64,000 nt of DNA from positions 12,907 through 76,906 of the forward strand of contig NZ_AYKS02000058.1 in the NCBI RefSeq assembly GCF_000496755.2, in the 5' to 3' direction. Within the stretch, counting starts at the first letter, position 1. Every line of letters starts with the position of its first letter. This document shows positions 10,995-19,861 of the stretch, piece after piece. Source of the stretch: Serratia sp. DD3. Lineage in GTDB: Bacteria > Pseudomonadota > Gammaproteobacteria > Enterobacterales > Enterobacteriaceae. Both the position numbers and the translations under genes were made by a program. The notes below the pieces were generated by a model. The model was not told the origin of the DNA, did no database searches, and worked only from the letters and a program-made list of their open reading frames with translations.

Positions 10995-11727
10995 GGTAAA
11001 AAAGTCCATACTTTTATTGGTTTGTTATTTATTCTTGCTGGGATGGCATGCGCCAGCACAGCTGTTACAGGTTGTTATACCCGCAGATATCAAGGTGGGT
11101 AGTTTTTCCGGCAGTTTGTGGCAAGGCAGTTTACGCCAGTTAAGTTGGCGTAGTTTTATGCTGGAAAAACTGGACTGGCAAGTCACTTTTTTTTCATTGC
11201 TACCGGCAATAACGGTTGAATTCCGTGCCCCTCAAGGGATCCAGGGGGCAGGCACTTTACGCGGCTGGAATAGTTTGCAACTGTCTCAGTGGCAACTCTC
11301 CGCCCCAGCGGATTGGGTGAGGCAACAGTTATCGCTGCCAGTGCCCATCACCGCTCAAGGGACGTTGCAGTTGCGCTTGCAACAAGGTGAAATTACCCCT
11401 CAAGGTTGCCGAGATTTCAACGGTGGTCAGCTCAACTGGCAGCATGCACAGTTGGCAACACCATTGGGGGATTTGGATCTGGCGGATATACAAGGGCAAT
11501 TAAGCTGTAATGAGCAAGGGGCGCTGGCGCTGGTGTTGAAACAAGATTCTGCTCATCTGAACATGATGGGACGCGGCACCGTCGGGTTGGATGGGCGCTA
11601 TCAATTCAGTGGCCAAGTACGCGACGGACCAGCGTTACCTATGGTAATGAAGCCACTGATGGCGCAGTTGGGGCGAGCCAATGCTCAAGGTCAAATCGAC
11701 TGGCAAACTCAAGGACGGCTGTTTTGA
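10984..11727 (+). CDS. gspN: type II secretion protein GspN
   Basis: Accessory component found in only some type II systems. The 247-residue protein has one N-terminal membrane anchor (ILLLVCYLFLLGWH) and a periplasmic beta-rich domain with repeated W-x-x-L strands. Its start lies inside the last codons of gspM, so it is probably translated by coupling. The exact role of the family is unclear. Confidence 0.88.
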   Translation: MGNKVKKSILLLVCYLFLLGWHAPAQLLQVVIPADIKVGSFSGSLWQGSLRQLSWRSFMLEKLDWQVTFFSLLPAITVEFRAPQGIQGAGTLRGWNSLQLSQWQLSAPADWVRQQLSLPVPITAQGTLQLRLQQGEITPQGCRDFNGGQLNWQHAQLATPLGDLDLADIQGQLSCNEQGALALVLKQDSAHLNMMGRGTVGLDGRYQFSGQVRDGPALPMVMKPLMAQLGRANAQGQIDWQTQGRLF

Positions 11728-11743
11728 TGGGTAGGGAGGTTTT

Positions 11744-12586
11744 GTGAGTTTATTGCTAAGTTTTACTGTCGCCTACCCTCTCATTGGGTTAGGTATTGCC
11801 GGCTTATTCGGGGCCATTGTCGGTAGTTTTCTCAATGTGGTGATTCACCGTCTGCCCGTGATGTTGGAAAAGCGCTGGCAACATGAAGCTCTGTTTCACC
11901 TGTCACAACCATTGCCTGAACCAGAGCCACGTTTTGACCTGTTATTACCGCGTTCTTGTTGCCCCCATTGTCAGCAGCCGATTGCCGCCAGAGACAATAT
12001 CCCGGTGCTGAGTTTTTTGCTGTTAAAGGGCAAAGCCCGTTGCTGTGGCGTACCTATTCCAAAACGTTACCTGCTGGTTGAAGTGACAACAGCAATACTG
12101 TTTGTGCTGGCAGCCACAGTGTTCCCGGTGGGAGCCCCGTTGCTCGGCAGTTGGATATTTCTCTCTTTCTTGCTGGTGCTGGCGGTGATTGACCATCATG
12201 TGCAACTGCTGCCAGATGCCCTGACGCTGCCGCTGCTGTGGGTCGGGCTGTTGTTCAATCTTCAAGGTCACTTTGTCTCACTAGAGCAAGCGACAATAGG
12301 TGCCATGGCGGGTTATGGTTGCCTGTGGTCACTCTTTTGGCTATTCAAGTTACTCACCGGTAAAGAGGCGCTCGGTTACGGTGATTTCAAATTACTGGCG
12401 GCATTAGGAGCTTGGTTGGGCTGGCAAGCCTTACCTCATGTGCTTTTACTGGCTGCAGCCAGTGGGCTACTGTTTACCCTGGTGCAACGCGGGCTGACAA
12501 AACAAGATCTGAATCAGCCCCTGGCATTCGGCCCTTGGCTCGCTTTAGCAGGAGCGGTGAATATGTTATTACTCTCTGGCTTTTAG
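11744..12586 (+). CDS. gspO: prepilin peptidase / N-methyltransferase GspO (A24 family)
   Basis: Membrane aspartic protease that removes the pseudopilin leaders and methylates the new N-terminus. The two catalytic Asp motifs are visible: AVIDHHVQLLPDALTLPLLW and GYGDFKLLAALGAW. The N-terminal methyltransferase loop has one intact CPHC pair. The second pair is altered: KARCCGVPI stands where a C-x-x-C is normally found, so the tetracysteine site is imperfect. The start is GTG 11744, preceded by GGGAGG. It is the last gene of the operon, 16 nt after gspN. Confidence 0.94.
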   Translation: MSLLLSFTVAYPLIGLGIAGLFGAIVGSFLNVVIHRLPVMLEKRWQHEALFHLSQPLPEPEPRFDLLLPRSCCPHCQQPIAARDNIPVLSFLLLKGKARCCGVPIPKRYLLVEVTTAILFVLAATVFPVGAPLLGSWIFLSFLLVLAVIDHHVQLLPDALTLPLLWVGLLFNLQGHFVSLEQATIGAMAGYGCLWSLFWLFKLLTGKEALGYGDFKLLAALGAWLGWQALPHVLLLAAASGLLFTLVQRGLTKQDLNQPLAFGPWLALAGAVNMLLLSGF

Positions 12587-12671
12587 ACCATATAAACCAC
12601 GGCCGAGTCACTGAACAGGATTTATCAGCAAACGGCTGGTACTATTCACACCGATCTGGATAAAAACAGCC

Positions 12672-13871
12672 ATGAATGCTGAAACCGTATTATCCATCAG
12701 GCAACAGAATAACAATATTATCCGCCTGGCAACGGCTCAGGCGCTTGCAGGGGCTAACGCGGTGGTTTTTTTCGCCACTGGCGCCATTGTTGGTAGCGAG
12801 ATAGCCCCAGACACCAGGCTAGCCACACTGCCCATTACGGTATTTGTACTGGGGATGGCGGCCTGTATTTTGCCGTTGGGGGCACTGGCCAGGAAACATG
12901 GGCGAAAAGCCGCTTTTATCACCGGGACGGGCACCGGCATATTGACCGGCCTGACCGCCGCGCTAGCGGTAGTCATGAGCTCGTTTTTGCTGTTTTGCCT
13001 TGCCGCCTTTATGGGGGGCGCTTACGCGGCGGTGGCGCTGTCATTTCGCTTTGCCGCAACGGATGGTGTTAGCAAAGAACGCCGGGCTCGCGCACTTTCT
13101 CTGGTCATGGGGGGCGGTGTTGTCGCCGGTGTTATCGGCCCGACGTTAGTCACCAGCACCATGAATCTCTGGCCACCTCATACCTTCGCTATTACCTTTA
13201 TCGCCCAGTCCGTGGTGGCTGCTCTCTCGGCGCTGGTGCTGCTTGGCGTAAAATCACCTAAACCCGTAGTGGCAAACAAAGCAGGTGGTCGCTCTTTGCG
13301 AGAGATTGTTCGGCAGCCTGGGTTTTCCCGTACGGTATTCAGTGGTGCTGTGGCCTATATGGTGATGAATTTCCTGATGACTGCCGCCCCCCTTTCCATG
13401 CACATGCATGGCATTTCGCAGCAAGCAGCAAACCTGGGGATCCAGTGGCACGTTATTGCCATGTATGGGCCGGGCTTCTTTACCGGTAAGCTCATCAACC
13501 GCTTTGGCGCGACACCTATCGCTGCGGTGGGGTTACTCATTACCGGCTTGTCGATTATGGTTGGCCTTGCTGGCACAGAGATCATGCATTATTGGCTGTC
13601 ACTGATCCTACTGGGCCTTGGCTGGAACTTCGGTTTTACTGGCGCATCCACACAGATTGTCGACTATCACCGCCCGGAAGAGAAAACGCAGGTCCAATCA
13701 TTGAATGACTTTATCGTGTTTGGCGTGATGATTATCGGCTCCTTTTCTTCCGGCGTTCTGCTGAATATCTTCGGCTGGCATGCGGTACTTTGGGGGGCGT
13801 TGGTGCCAGTATTAGTGGCTTTTATCGCGTTGCTGAGGCCTTCTCGCCAGATAGCTTCGGAGCCAACATAA
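12672..13871 (+). CDS. major facilitator superfamily (MFS) transporter
   Basis: The 399-residue protein has about 12 hydrophobic helices and an MFS-like loop after helix 2 (GALARKHGRKAAFITGTG), so it is an inner-membrane secondary transporter, probably an exporter. The substrate cannot be told from the sequence. It starts 85 bp after gspO; no strong ribosome site is seen before ATG 12672. The next gene begins 13 bp downstream, so the two may be co-transcribed. Confidence 0.85.
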   Translation: MNAETVLSIRQQNNNIIRLATAQALAGANAVVFFATGAIVGSEIAPDTRLATLPITVFVLGMAACILPLGALARKHGRKAAFITGTGTGILTGLTAALAVVMSSFLLFCLAAFMGGAYAAVALSFRFAATDGVSKERRARALSLVMGGGVVAGVIGPTLVTSTMNLWPPHTFAITFIAQSVVAALSALVLLGVKSPKPVVANKAGGRSLREIVRQPGFSRTVFSGAVAYMVMNFLMTAAPLSMHMHGISQQAANLGIQWHVIAMYGPGFFTGKLINRFGATPIAAVGLLITGLSIMVGLAGTEIMHYWLSLILLGLGWNFGFTGASTQIVDYHRPEEKTQVQSLNDFIVFGVMIIGSFSSGVLLNIFGWHAVLWGALVPVLVAFIALLRPSRQIASEPT

Positions 13872-13884
13872 ATTGAGGGATAAA

Positions 13885-14715
13885 ATGCAACCAGTGACCG
13901 AACGTGTTTCTACAAGGCGTAACCCATCATCCGTTATGGCATGGTTGAAATCAGGCCTATGCGGGCTCTTGGTGTTGTGGCTGATAGTGGGTGTGGCACC
14001 GGTTTATGCCGACGACGAGCCACTAGCCCCCCAATATCAACCTATGGTGCAATCTTTTATTGCTGCGGCAAAAAATAAGGACCACCAAGCCATTGCCAAG
14101 CGAATCGCCTACCCTTTGCAGCGGGAATATCCTCTTACAGCAATCAACGATCAGCAGTCGATGTTGGCACGTTTTGATGAAGTCTTTGATAGCACCCTGC
14201 TCGACACCATCGCGCAATCCACTACCCAACACGATTGGCAGACCGTGGGATGGCGCGGCATTATGCTGGGTAACGGTAAAGTGTGGATGGATTATGATGG
14301 CCAGATTATTGCGGTCAATGCTCAGACAGAACGGGAAGCCAAGTTAATCAGCAAGTTGATCGCTCAGCAAAAAAATACGCTGCACCCCAGCTTAAGGGAA
14401 TATCAACGTCCCGTGTTGATGTGGCAGACCGAGAAATTCACTATTCGCATCGACCAACTGAATGATGGCAAGTATCGCTATAGCTCCTGGGCCAAGGGAA
14501 AACCTGTCAGTGAAAAACCGGATCTGGTACTGAAAAATGGAGAGATAGAGTTCGATGGCAGTGGCGGCAACCACAGTTTCCAATTTAAAAGTGGCCCCTA
14601 CCAATATGAATGTCAGGTGACCGTGCTAGGCAGCAGTGATAGCCCGCCGGGCGCGTTGATCGTTTATAAAAATGGGACACCGATCGTGAATCAACCCGTG
14701 CTTAAAGTCCAATAG
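13885..14715 (+). CDS. exported protein of unknown function
   Basis: A 276-residue protein with a long N-terminal region and a signal-type hydrophobic stretch (LCGLLVLWLIVGVAPVYA) ending in an AxA-like site before DDEPLAP. The mature N-terminal half (FIAAAKNKDHQAIAKRIAYP, then VGWRGIMLGNGKVWMD) has the look of an NTF2-like fold. The C-terminal half is beta-rich. No catalytic motif is recognised. ATG 13885 was chosen because GAGGGA lies 5-6 nt before it; an in-frame TTG at 13873 is less likely. Probably periplasmic, possibly co-transcribed with the MFS gene. Confidence 0.7.
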   Translation: MQPVTERVSTRRNPSSVMAWLKSGLCGLLVLWLIVGVAPVYADDEPLAPQYQPMVQSFIAAAKNKDHQAIAKRIAYPLQREYPLTAINDQQSMLARFDEVFDSTLLDTIAQSTTQHDWQTVGWRGIMLGNGKVWMDYDGQIIAVNAQTEREAKLISKLIAQQKNTLHPSLREYQRPVLMWQTEKFTIRIDQLNDGKYRYSSWAKGKPVSEKPDLVLKNGEIEFDGSGGNHSFQFKSGPYQYECQVTVLGSSDSPPGALIVYKNGTPIVNQPVLKVQ

Positions 14716-14786
14716 CCTGACGGAGAGCCAAGTTCAGGCAAAATATGGGTAAGCAGGCATCAGGGTGGAGGATTCATTAGGTACCG

Positions 14787-14810
14787 AGCCAGACGAGGGC
14801 TGGTCTGGCT
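14787..14810. terminator. hairpin between convergent genes
   Basis: Perfect 8-bp inverted repeat AGCCAGAC / GTCTGGCT with an 8-nt loop, followed on the + strand by TATTTAT. It lies between two convergent genes and could serve both directions. Confidence 0.5.
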
Positions 14811-14852
14811 TATTTATACTGGGTACACAATCAGGTAGAGCCTCTGATAAGC

Positions 14853-16670
14853 TTAACGTAATGTAAATACCTCACCACGGGGGATAAACGGTAAACGATG
14901 CCCTTCTGGCAACAGCCATGCATGTTCCATCTGGATATCAATATACTGTTCACAGCCGCCATCGGTAATGATCAAGATGGGGCCTTGTGCCGGAAACTCT
15001 CCCCGTTTTGACAGTTGGGATAGCAGATTGATACCCGGTTGCAATACCGTGCCCCCTCTCCCCTCTAAAGCAAATCGATATAATAGCTGTTCCGGCATAA
15101 CCCAGCCTTTGTCGTACGCTTGCGCGTCACAACAGATAAAACGCACTTGCTGTACATCATGAGCAAGGGCATAACTGGCAATGGCACCTAACGCTTTGCC
15201 GAGCAGTTGGATATTCATTGAACCAGAAGTATCAAGCAGTACACCAAATACACGTGACAAGCGCATTTCTTCTGAGGGTTTCGCCAACGAAGGTCGCGGG
15301 ATATTGGGTGTCGCCGATTGACGGCGTGAAGGATGCGCATAGCTACGGTGGTATTCTAGCGGTGGAAAGTGTTCGTCAAACCATTCAGCCAACCGAACAT
15401 CCCAAGGGATAGGTGGTTGAGAAAGACTACGAATCTCTTCAATCAATCCAGCTGGCAAGGTTGTGCGTGCAGAACCATACAAACAACGTTCTAACCCTTG
15501 GCTTAGAGCGCGGCGACAATATTCTTCAGCATTGGTGAAAATACTACCTTGATCTTCGCCCAAAATATCGCCATCACCCACGTTTCCTCGTAGGGTCACC
15601 AGTTTTCTCGCCTTGCGGATATCCTGCGCCAGATGATCATAAATCTCTTCACAGGATGCATTATCAAACTGTGAGTCATAAAGAAGACCCAGGGATGGTG
15701 GCGTGCCAATCTGCATCTGCATTAACCAGCCATTAATGGCGAAGTCACAGGCGACGTTCCATAAATAGGGATCACGCCCCCGGCGTCGAGATGCGTGGTT
15801 TAATCCGGCATGCAGCAGTTCGTGGGCAAAGACAAACAGACATTCCCCTTGCTTTAACGCCGCTGCGGGATTCATCCATATTTTTTGGGCACCGACATCA
15901 ATAGCCGCCACACGAATATCATATTGCCCACAAAGCCGAATATCCTCCACCAACTCGAAACCTGCGGCCAACGCCCCCAATAAAGGGTAGGTATCGATTA
16001 ATTGTCGGCGAGCACGCTGGGCTGGGGTCAGTGTTCGATTTTTATTGTCAGCAGATTGATATCCACCAGCAACCTCTAGCGCCTGCTGTACGCTCTGAGT
16101 AATCCCCTCAACAAACAGATCGCCCCAGTTGGTCGAGTGATAACTCCGAGTCTGCGATTGTTCTAATTGGCAATACCAAGAGCTAAGACCACCACAATAG
16201 AGATGATGCCACTGATAAAGGATATCAGGACATCCATCAACAACCCATTGACGAAACTGAGCCTCAGTATCCGCGTTAGATTGATCAAGGAGACCAAAGG
16301 ATTGCAGTTCTTCAGGCAACGGGCTGATTTTTAGTTCATCACAAAACAGGGTGACCGTTTTAAGCGCTGCAAGCTCCCATAACTGTTGCGGCGATCGTTG
16401 TTGAACCAAGCCAAAACCCAACGCCACCAACGCTTGAGCAATCATTCTGGCCCATTGCACAGGGGTTAGACGACGCTGAGCATTAAAGTAAAAATGCCCT
16501 CGGGGGGAAACGGTTAACCAACCTTTAGAGGAGACATATTGGTGCTTGTCATCAAAGTGGGTATAAACGCTTCGCCACATGGGCATAAACAAGGGGTGGT
16601 TACTAATCAGGTTAATACCTGCACGACAAGCCTCAAGCGCCGAATTCTTGTTTTTGCTGCTTTTATCCAT
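14853..16670 (-). CDS. DUF2201-type metallopeptidase / VWA-like protein
   Basis: A 605-residue cytoplasmic protein. The middle carries a zincin motif HELLHAGLNH (near residues 283-292) followed by WNVACDFAINGWL. The C-terminal part has a von Willebrand A-like domain with a MIDAS motif DTSGSM. This arrangement matches the DUF2201 N-terminal metallopeptidase plus VWA-like C-terminal family, which pairs with MoxR ATPases. The first residues overlap the moxR stop (TGATG); a GTG one codon earlier (16673) is an alternative start. The substrate is unknown; by analogy with MoxR-VWA pairs it may act as a chaperone or remodelling pair. Confidence 0.82.
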   Translation of the reverse strand: MDKSSKNKNSALEACRAGINLISNHPLFMPMWRSVYTHFDDKHQYVSSKGWLTVSPRGHFYFNAQRRLTPVQWARMIAQALVALGFGLVQQRSPQQLWELAALKTVTLFCDELKISPLPEELQSFGLLDQSNADTEAQFRQWVVDGCPDILYQWHHLYCGGLSSWYCQLEQSQTRSYHSTNWGDLFVEGITQSVQQALEVAGGYQSADNKNRTLTPAQRARRQLIDTYPLLGALAAGFELVEDIRLCGQYDIRVAAIDVGAQKIWMNPAAALKQGECLFVFAHELLHAGLNHASRRRGRDPYLWNVACDFAINGWLMQMQIGTPPSLGLLYDSQFDNASCEEIYDHLAQDIRKARKLVTLRGNVGDGDILGEDQGSIFTNAEEYCRRALSQGLERCLYGSARTTLPAGLIEEIRSLSQPPIPWDVRLAEWFDEHFPPLEYHRSYAHPSRRQSATPNIPRPSLAKPSEEMRLSRVFGVLLDTSGSMNIQLLGKALGAIASYALAHDVQQVRFICCDAQAYDKGWVMPEQLLYRFALEGRGGTVLQPGINLLSQLSKRGEFPAQGPILIITDGGCEQYIDIQMEHAWLLPEGHRLPFIPRGEVFTLR

Positions 16671-17734
16671 CACTTTTTATCACGCACTGCCAGTCTTGGC
16701 AGATCTCGAGCGACCTCTAACAGAAACCAAGAGGGAAGTTTTCTGCCCTGTTCATCTTCCGCCATAACAGATTGGGCCATCTCCACACTAATACGGGCCA
16801 ATGATTTGAGGCGATCTTTTGCCTGCATGGCCAACTGACGGTGTTCACTTTTCAAGGTGCTATCATTGGCAGGCAGTTCTTTATATAGATAAGAGCGGAA
16901 AGACTGCGCCAAGAAGTAAAGGATATCTCTGTCGCCAGGTTCCGCAGGCCAGGATGCATCCCCTTTAATAATGGCGACCACGGTGTATTTCTGGCGAATT
17001 TGCTTAATGAAACCTTTAAAGTTCACCGCATGATTGGGTGAAAGTAAACCATATGCCAGCGCTTCCAGCATCTGATCATCAATATCTTCACCAAAGGAAT
17101 GCAAAGCATCAGACAGCATGTGCCAGCTACGTGGGGTGGAGAAGGGTTCTTCATGTTTTGGCGGTTCATTCCAGAGCTGGTCCGGCCTTAGCTGAATATA
17201 TTCAACCACCCACGGATGGATACCCGTCTCGTTGATTGCCCAATTCAACCACTGGCGGTGGTCAGCGCGTAGATGGATATGCACCATGCGGTTAATCAGT
17301 GCCGATGGCATCGGCTTGACGATCGCCCCATCTTTAGCACGGTTACCTGCACCAATCACAATCGTGCCAGCAGGAAGGTGATATTCGCCAACGCGTTTTT
17401 CAAGAATAAGGGAATAAAATGCCTTTTGGATCTCATGAGATGATGCATTCAACTCGTCGAGAAACAGGACGAAAGGTTCAGATCGTACAATATTGGCTGG
17501 TGGATAAAACCGTGAGCATTGACCATCGATTTGCGGTATCCCCAGCAAATCCTCTGGGGCGAGTTGACTTCCCAACAGTGAGACACACTCCATGCCGACT
17601 TCGCTGGCAAAACGCTGTATCAAGGCACTTTTGCCAATACCTGGCGCTCCCCATAAAAACACTGGGCGAATGGTGCCAACGTTGAGCAAAAAGTCAAAAG
17701 CCTGAGCAGGAGAGAGTTGAACGGAAGAAAGCAT
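16670..17734 (-). CDS. MoxR-family AAA+ ATPase
   Basis: A 354-residue AAA+ protein. Walker A GAPGIGKS lies at residues 29-36, Walker B is FVLFLDELNAS, and a sensor-1-like segment IVIGAGNRA and arginine-finger region SALINRMVHIHL follow. Its stop overlaps the start of the metallopeptidase/VWA gene, so the pair is translationally coupled. MoxR ATPases generally remodel proteins together with a VWA partner. The upstream region has a TATACTC...GAGTATA inverted repeat at 17754-17783 that may carry its promoter or operator. Confidence 0.87.
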   Translation of the reverse strand: MLSSVQLSPAQAFDFLLNVGTIRPVFLWGAPGIGKSALIQRFASEVGMECVSLLGSQLAPEDLLGIPQIDGQCSRFYPPANIVRSEPFVLFLDELNASSHEIQKAFYSLILEKRVGEYHLPAGTIVIGAGNRAKDGAIVKPMPSALINRMVHIHLRADHRQWLNWAINETGIHPWVVEYIQLRPDQLWNEPPKHEEPFSTPRSWHMLSDALHSFGEDIDDQMLEALAYGLLSPNHAVNFKGFIKQIRQKYTVVAIIKGDASWPAEPGDRDILYFLAQSFRSYLYKELPANDSTLKSEHRQLAMQAKDRLKSLARISVEMAQSVMAEDEQGRKLPSWFLLEVARDLPRLAVRDKK

Positions 17735-17753
17735 TAATTGGTATCCCGATAAC

Positions 17754-17783
17754 TATACTCTTCATACTTGTATACCGAGTATA
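17754..17783. promoter_or_regulatory. inverted repeat upstream of moxR-like gene
   Basis: TATACTC at 17754-17760 and GAGTATA at 17777-17783 form a 7-bp inverted repeat about 20 bp upstream of the moxR-like start. It could be an operator for that leftward operon. The rest of the 17735-18145 gap is described under the cdiB promoter. Confidence 0.3.
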
Positions 17784-18061
17784 AAAGTGAATGAAATATC
17801 ATCATGATACCAAACTTGCGGCTAACACTGCACTGTATAACCCATCGCGGAGTTACCCATCACCGGCTTAGGGTTCCCCTCACTAGATAACTGCTAAGCC
17901 AACTTATATTTACCCGTGGAATCGCGCGGCCTGATACCCCCCTTAACCTGCTCCCTCCCGCAAACAACCTTTTTGAATACTATCACTCATAAAATCGGCT
18001 GATAACCACAGTATCACTCATAACCGCAGCATATTTATCTAATCTCAAGGCAGAATAGTGA

Positions 18062-18090
18062 TTGCAAACTGACCGTTTGTTAAATATTAT
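18062..18090 (+). promoter_or_regulatory. candidate cdiBAI promoter
   Basis: TTGCAA (18062-18067), a 17-bp spacer and TATTAT (18085-18090) fit a sigma-70 promoter 56 bp before cdiB. Upstream, the string TATCACTCATAA occurs twice, at 17981-17992 and 18012-18023, 31 bp apart on the same face of the helix (about three turns), a plausible activator or repressor site. No gene is seen in the 411-bp gap. Confidence 0.4.
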
Positions 18091-18145
18091 TCGCCCAAAA
18101 TTTTATTGACTAATAAATATTACGATTTTCGACAAGGATTGTTTG

Positions 18146-19840
18146 ATGTTGTTTTTCCGTTGTATTCACCAGGTATGTGGTCGTCCTTATGGGATGGCTT
18201 TTTTGCTACTCACGCTGGCTTCTTCTACAACTGCAGCAGCCCCGCTTAGCCCGGCAGATCGCGACACCATTCAGCAACAGCAACGCGACCTGCTGCAACA
18301 GAACCAGCAGCAACGCCAACAACTGCAACGCAGCCTGACCCCCACCCTACCCGCTGCACCCCCGGTATCCGCCAGTGGTGGCCCTTGTTTCACCATTAAT
18401 CGCATCCAGCTTGAAGGGGCGACTCATCTGCCTGCCAATACCCGGCAAACGCTCACGCAGCCCTATCTGCAGCGTTGCCTGAACCTGGCGCAGATCCAGA
18501 CACTGGTCCAGCAAGTCTCCGACTGGTATATCGCCCGGGGTTACGTCACCAGCCGTGCGTTCCTCACCGAGCAGGATTTATCCCAGGGGCAACTGAAACT
18601 GCTGGTTCTGGAGGGGCAACTAGAGAAGATCCTGCTGGATAAAAAAGACAGCCGTATGCTGAGAATGGCGTTCCCTGGTCTGCCGGGTAACATCCTCAAC
18701 CTGCGTGATATCGAACAGGGTATGGAGCAGATCAACCGCTTGCGCCAGCAACCGGTCAAAATTGAAATCCTGCCTGGCAGCCAGCCCGGCTATTCCGTGG
18801 TAAACCTGAGCGCCACCCCCGAATTCCCACTCATGCTGGGGCTAGGGTTTGACAATAGCGGCCAGAAAAGCACCGGTACCGGGCAGATCAACGGCTCACT
18901 GACAGGCAATAACTTGTTAGGGCTAGCAGATCAGTGGTTTGTCTCTGGTTCACGCAGCAGTGATTTTGCCAACGACCACAACGCACGTAGCGTCCAGACT
19001 GGCGTTAACCTGCCTTATGGGTACTGGCTGGCGGATTACAATTACTCTTACAGCGACTATCTCTCGACCATCAATAATCGCGGTTTTGACTGGCAATCCA
19101 CCGGAGACAGTCAAACTCATCGCTTTAATCTGTCACGGGTCGTGTTCCGTAACAGCGAAATAAAAACCGGCCTGGCGCTGGGGCTGACACACCGCATCAA
19201 CCGCAACTATCTCAATGACAGCCTGCTGGAGAGCAGCAGCCGCAAACTCACCAGCCTGTCATTCGGGGCAGCACACAGCCAGAAACTGTGGGGGGGCTTT
19301 GCTACCCTCAACCCCACCTATAGCCATGGCGTGCCCTGGCTGGGGGCAGAAAATGACCGAGGTAAGAGTCACGACGCCCCGAGAGCCGAATTCGACAAGT
19401 TCTCACTGTCCAGCAGCTATTACCTGCCGCTGGCACAAGAGGTGAACTATCTCACCAGCGTTTATGGCCAATGGTCGCCAGACCGTTTATACGGCAGTGA
19501 ACGCCTGACGATTGGTGGAGAAAGCTCGGTACGGGGCTTCAAGGAACAGTATCTCTCCGGCGATAACGGTGGTTACTGGCGTAACGAACTGAACTGGTCC
19601 CCTTTCCGCCTGCCCTATCTGGGGAATATCACCCTGTTGGCTGCCGTCGATGGCGGTTACCTGCGCCATGATTCAGCCGATAGTTTTGCCTCCGGCACCT
19701 TGTGGGGCGGTGCCATCGGGCTGGGCAGCCGCAACCGCTATTTTGCCAGCCAACTGACCGTCGGTTGGCCATTGGCCCACCCGGACTGGCTGGAGCCAGA
19801 CCGGGTTTCTGTTTATTACCGTATCAACATTGTTCTTTAA
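18146..19840 (+). CDS. cdiB: two-partner secretion outer-membrane transporter CdiB
   Basis: Omp85-superfamily TpsB channel that exports CdiA to the cell surface. The 564-residue protein has a signal peptide ending near TTAAA, a Gln-rich plug-helix/linker region, two POTRA domains (FTINRIQLEGATHLP... and LVLEGQLEKILLD...) and a 16-strand barrel with the L6-loop motif SVRGF near residue 460. Both POTRAs and the barrel look intact. ATG 18146 was chosen over TTG 18143 for spacing from AAGGA at 18134-18138. cdiA starts 21 bp after the stop; the B-A-I order is that of E. coli-type cdi loci. Confidence 0.93.
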   Translation: MLFFRCIHQVCGRPYGMAFLLLTLASSTTAAAPLSPADRDTIQQQQRDLLQQNQQQRQQLQRSLTPTLPAAPPVSASGGPCFTINRIQLEGATHLPANTRQTLTQPYLQRCLNLAQIQTLVQQVSDWYIARGYVTSRAFLTEQDLSQGQLKLLVLEGQLEKILLDKKDSRMLRMAFPGLPGNILNLRDIEQGMEQINRLRQQPVKIEILPGSQPGYSVVNLSATPEFPLMLGLGFDNSGQKSTGTGQINGSLTGNNLLGLADQWFVSGSRSSDFANDHNARSVQTGVNLPYGYWLADYNYSYSDYLSTINNRGFDWQSTGDSQTHRFNLSRVVFRNSEIKTGLALGLTHRINRNYLNDSLLESSSRKLTSLSFGAAHSQKLWGGFATLNPTYSHGVPWLGAENDRGKSHDAPRAEFDKFSLSSSYYLPLAQEVNYLTSVYGQWSPDRLYGSERLTIGGESSVRGFKEQYLSGDNGGYWRNELNWSPFRLPYLGNITLLAAVDGGYLRHDSADSFASGTLWGGAIGLGSRNRYFASQLTVGWPLAHPDWLEPDRVSVYYRINIVL

Positions 19841-19861
19841 TTTACCAGGAAGGTTATTGTT

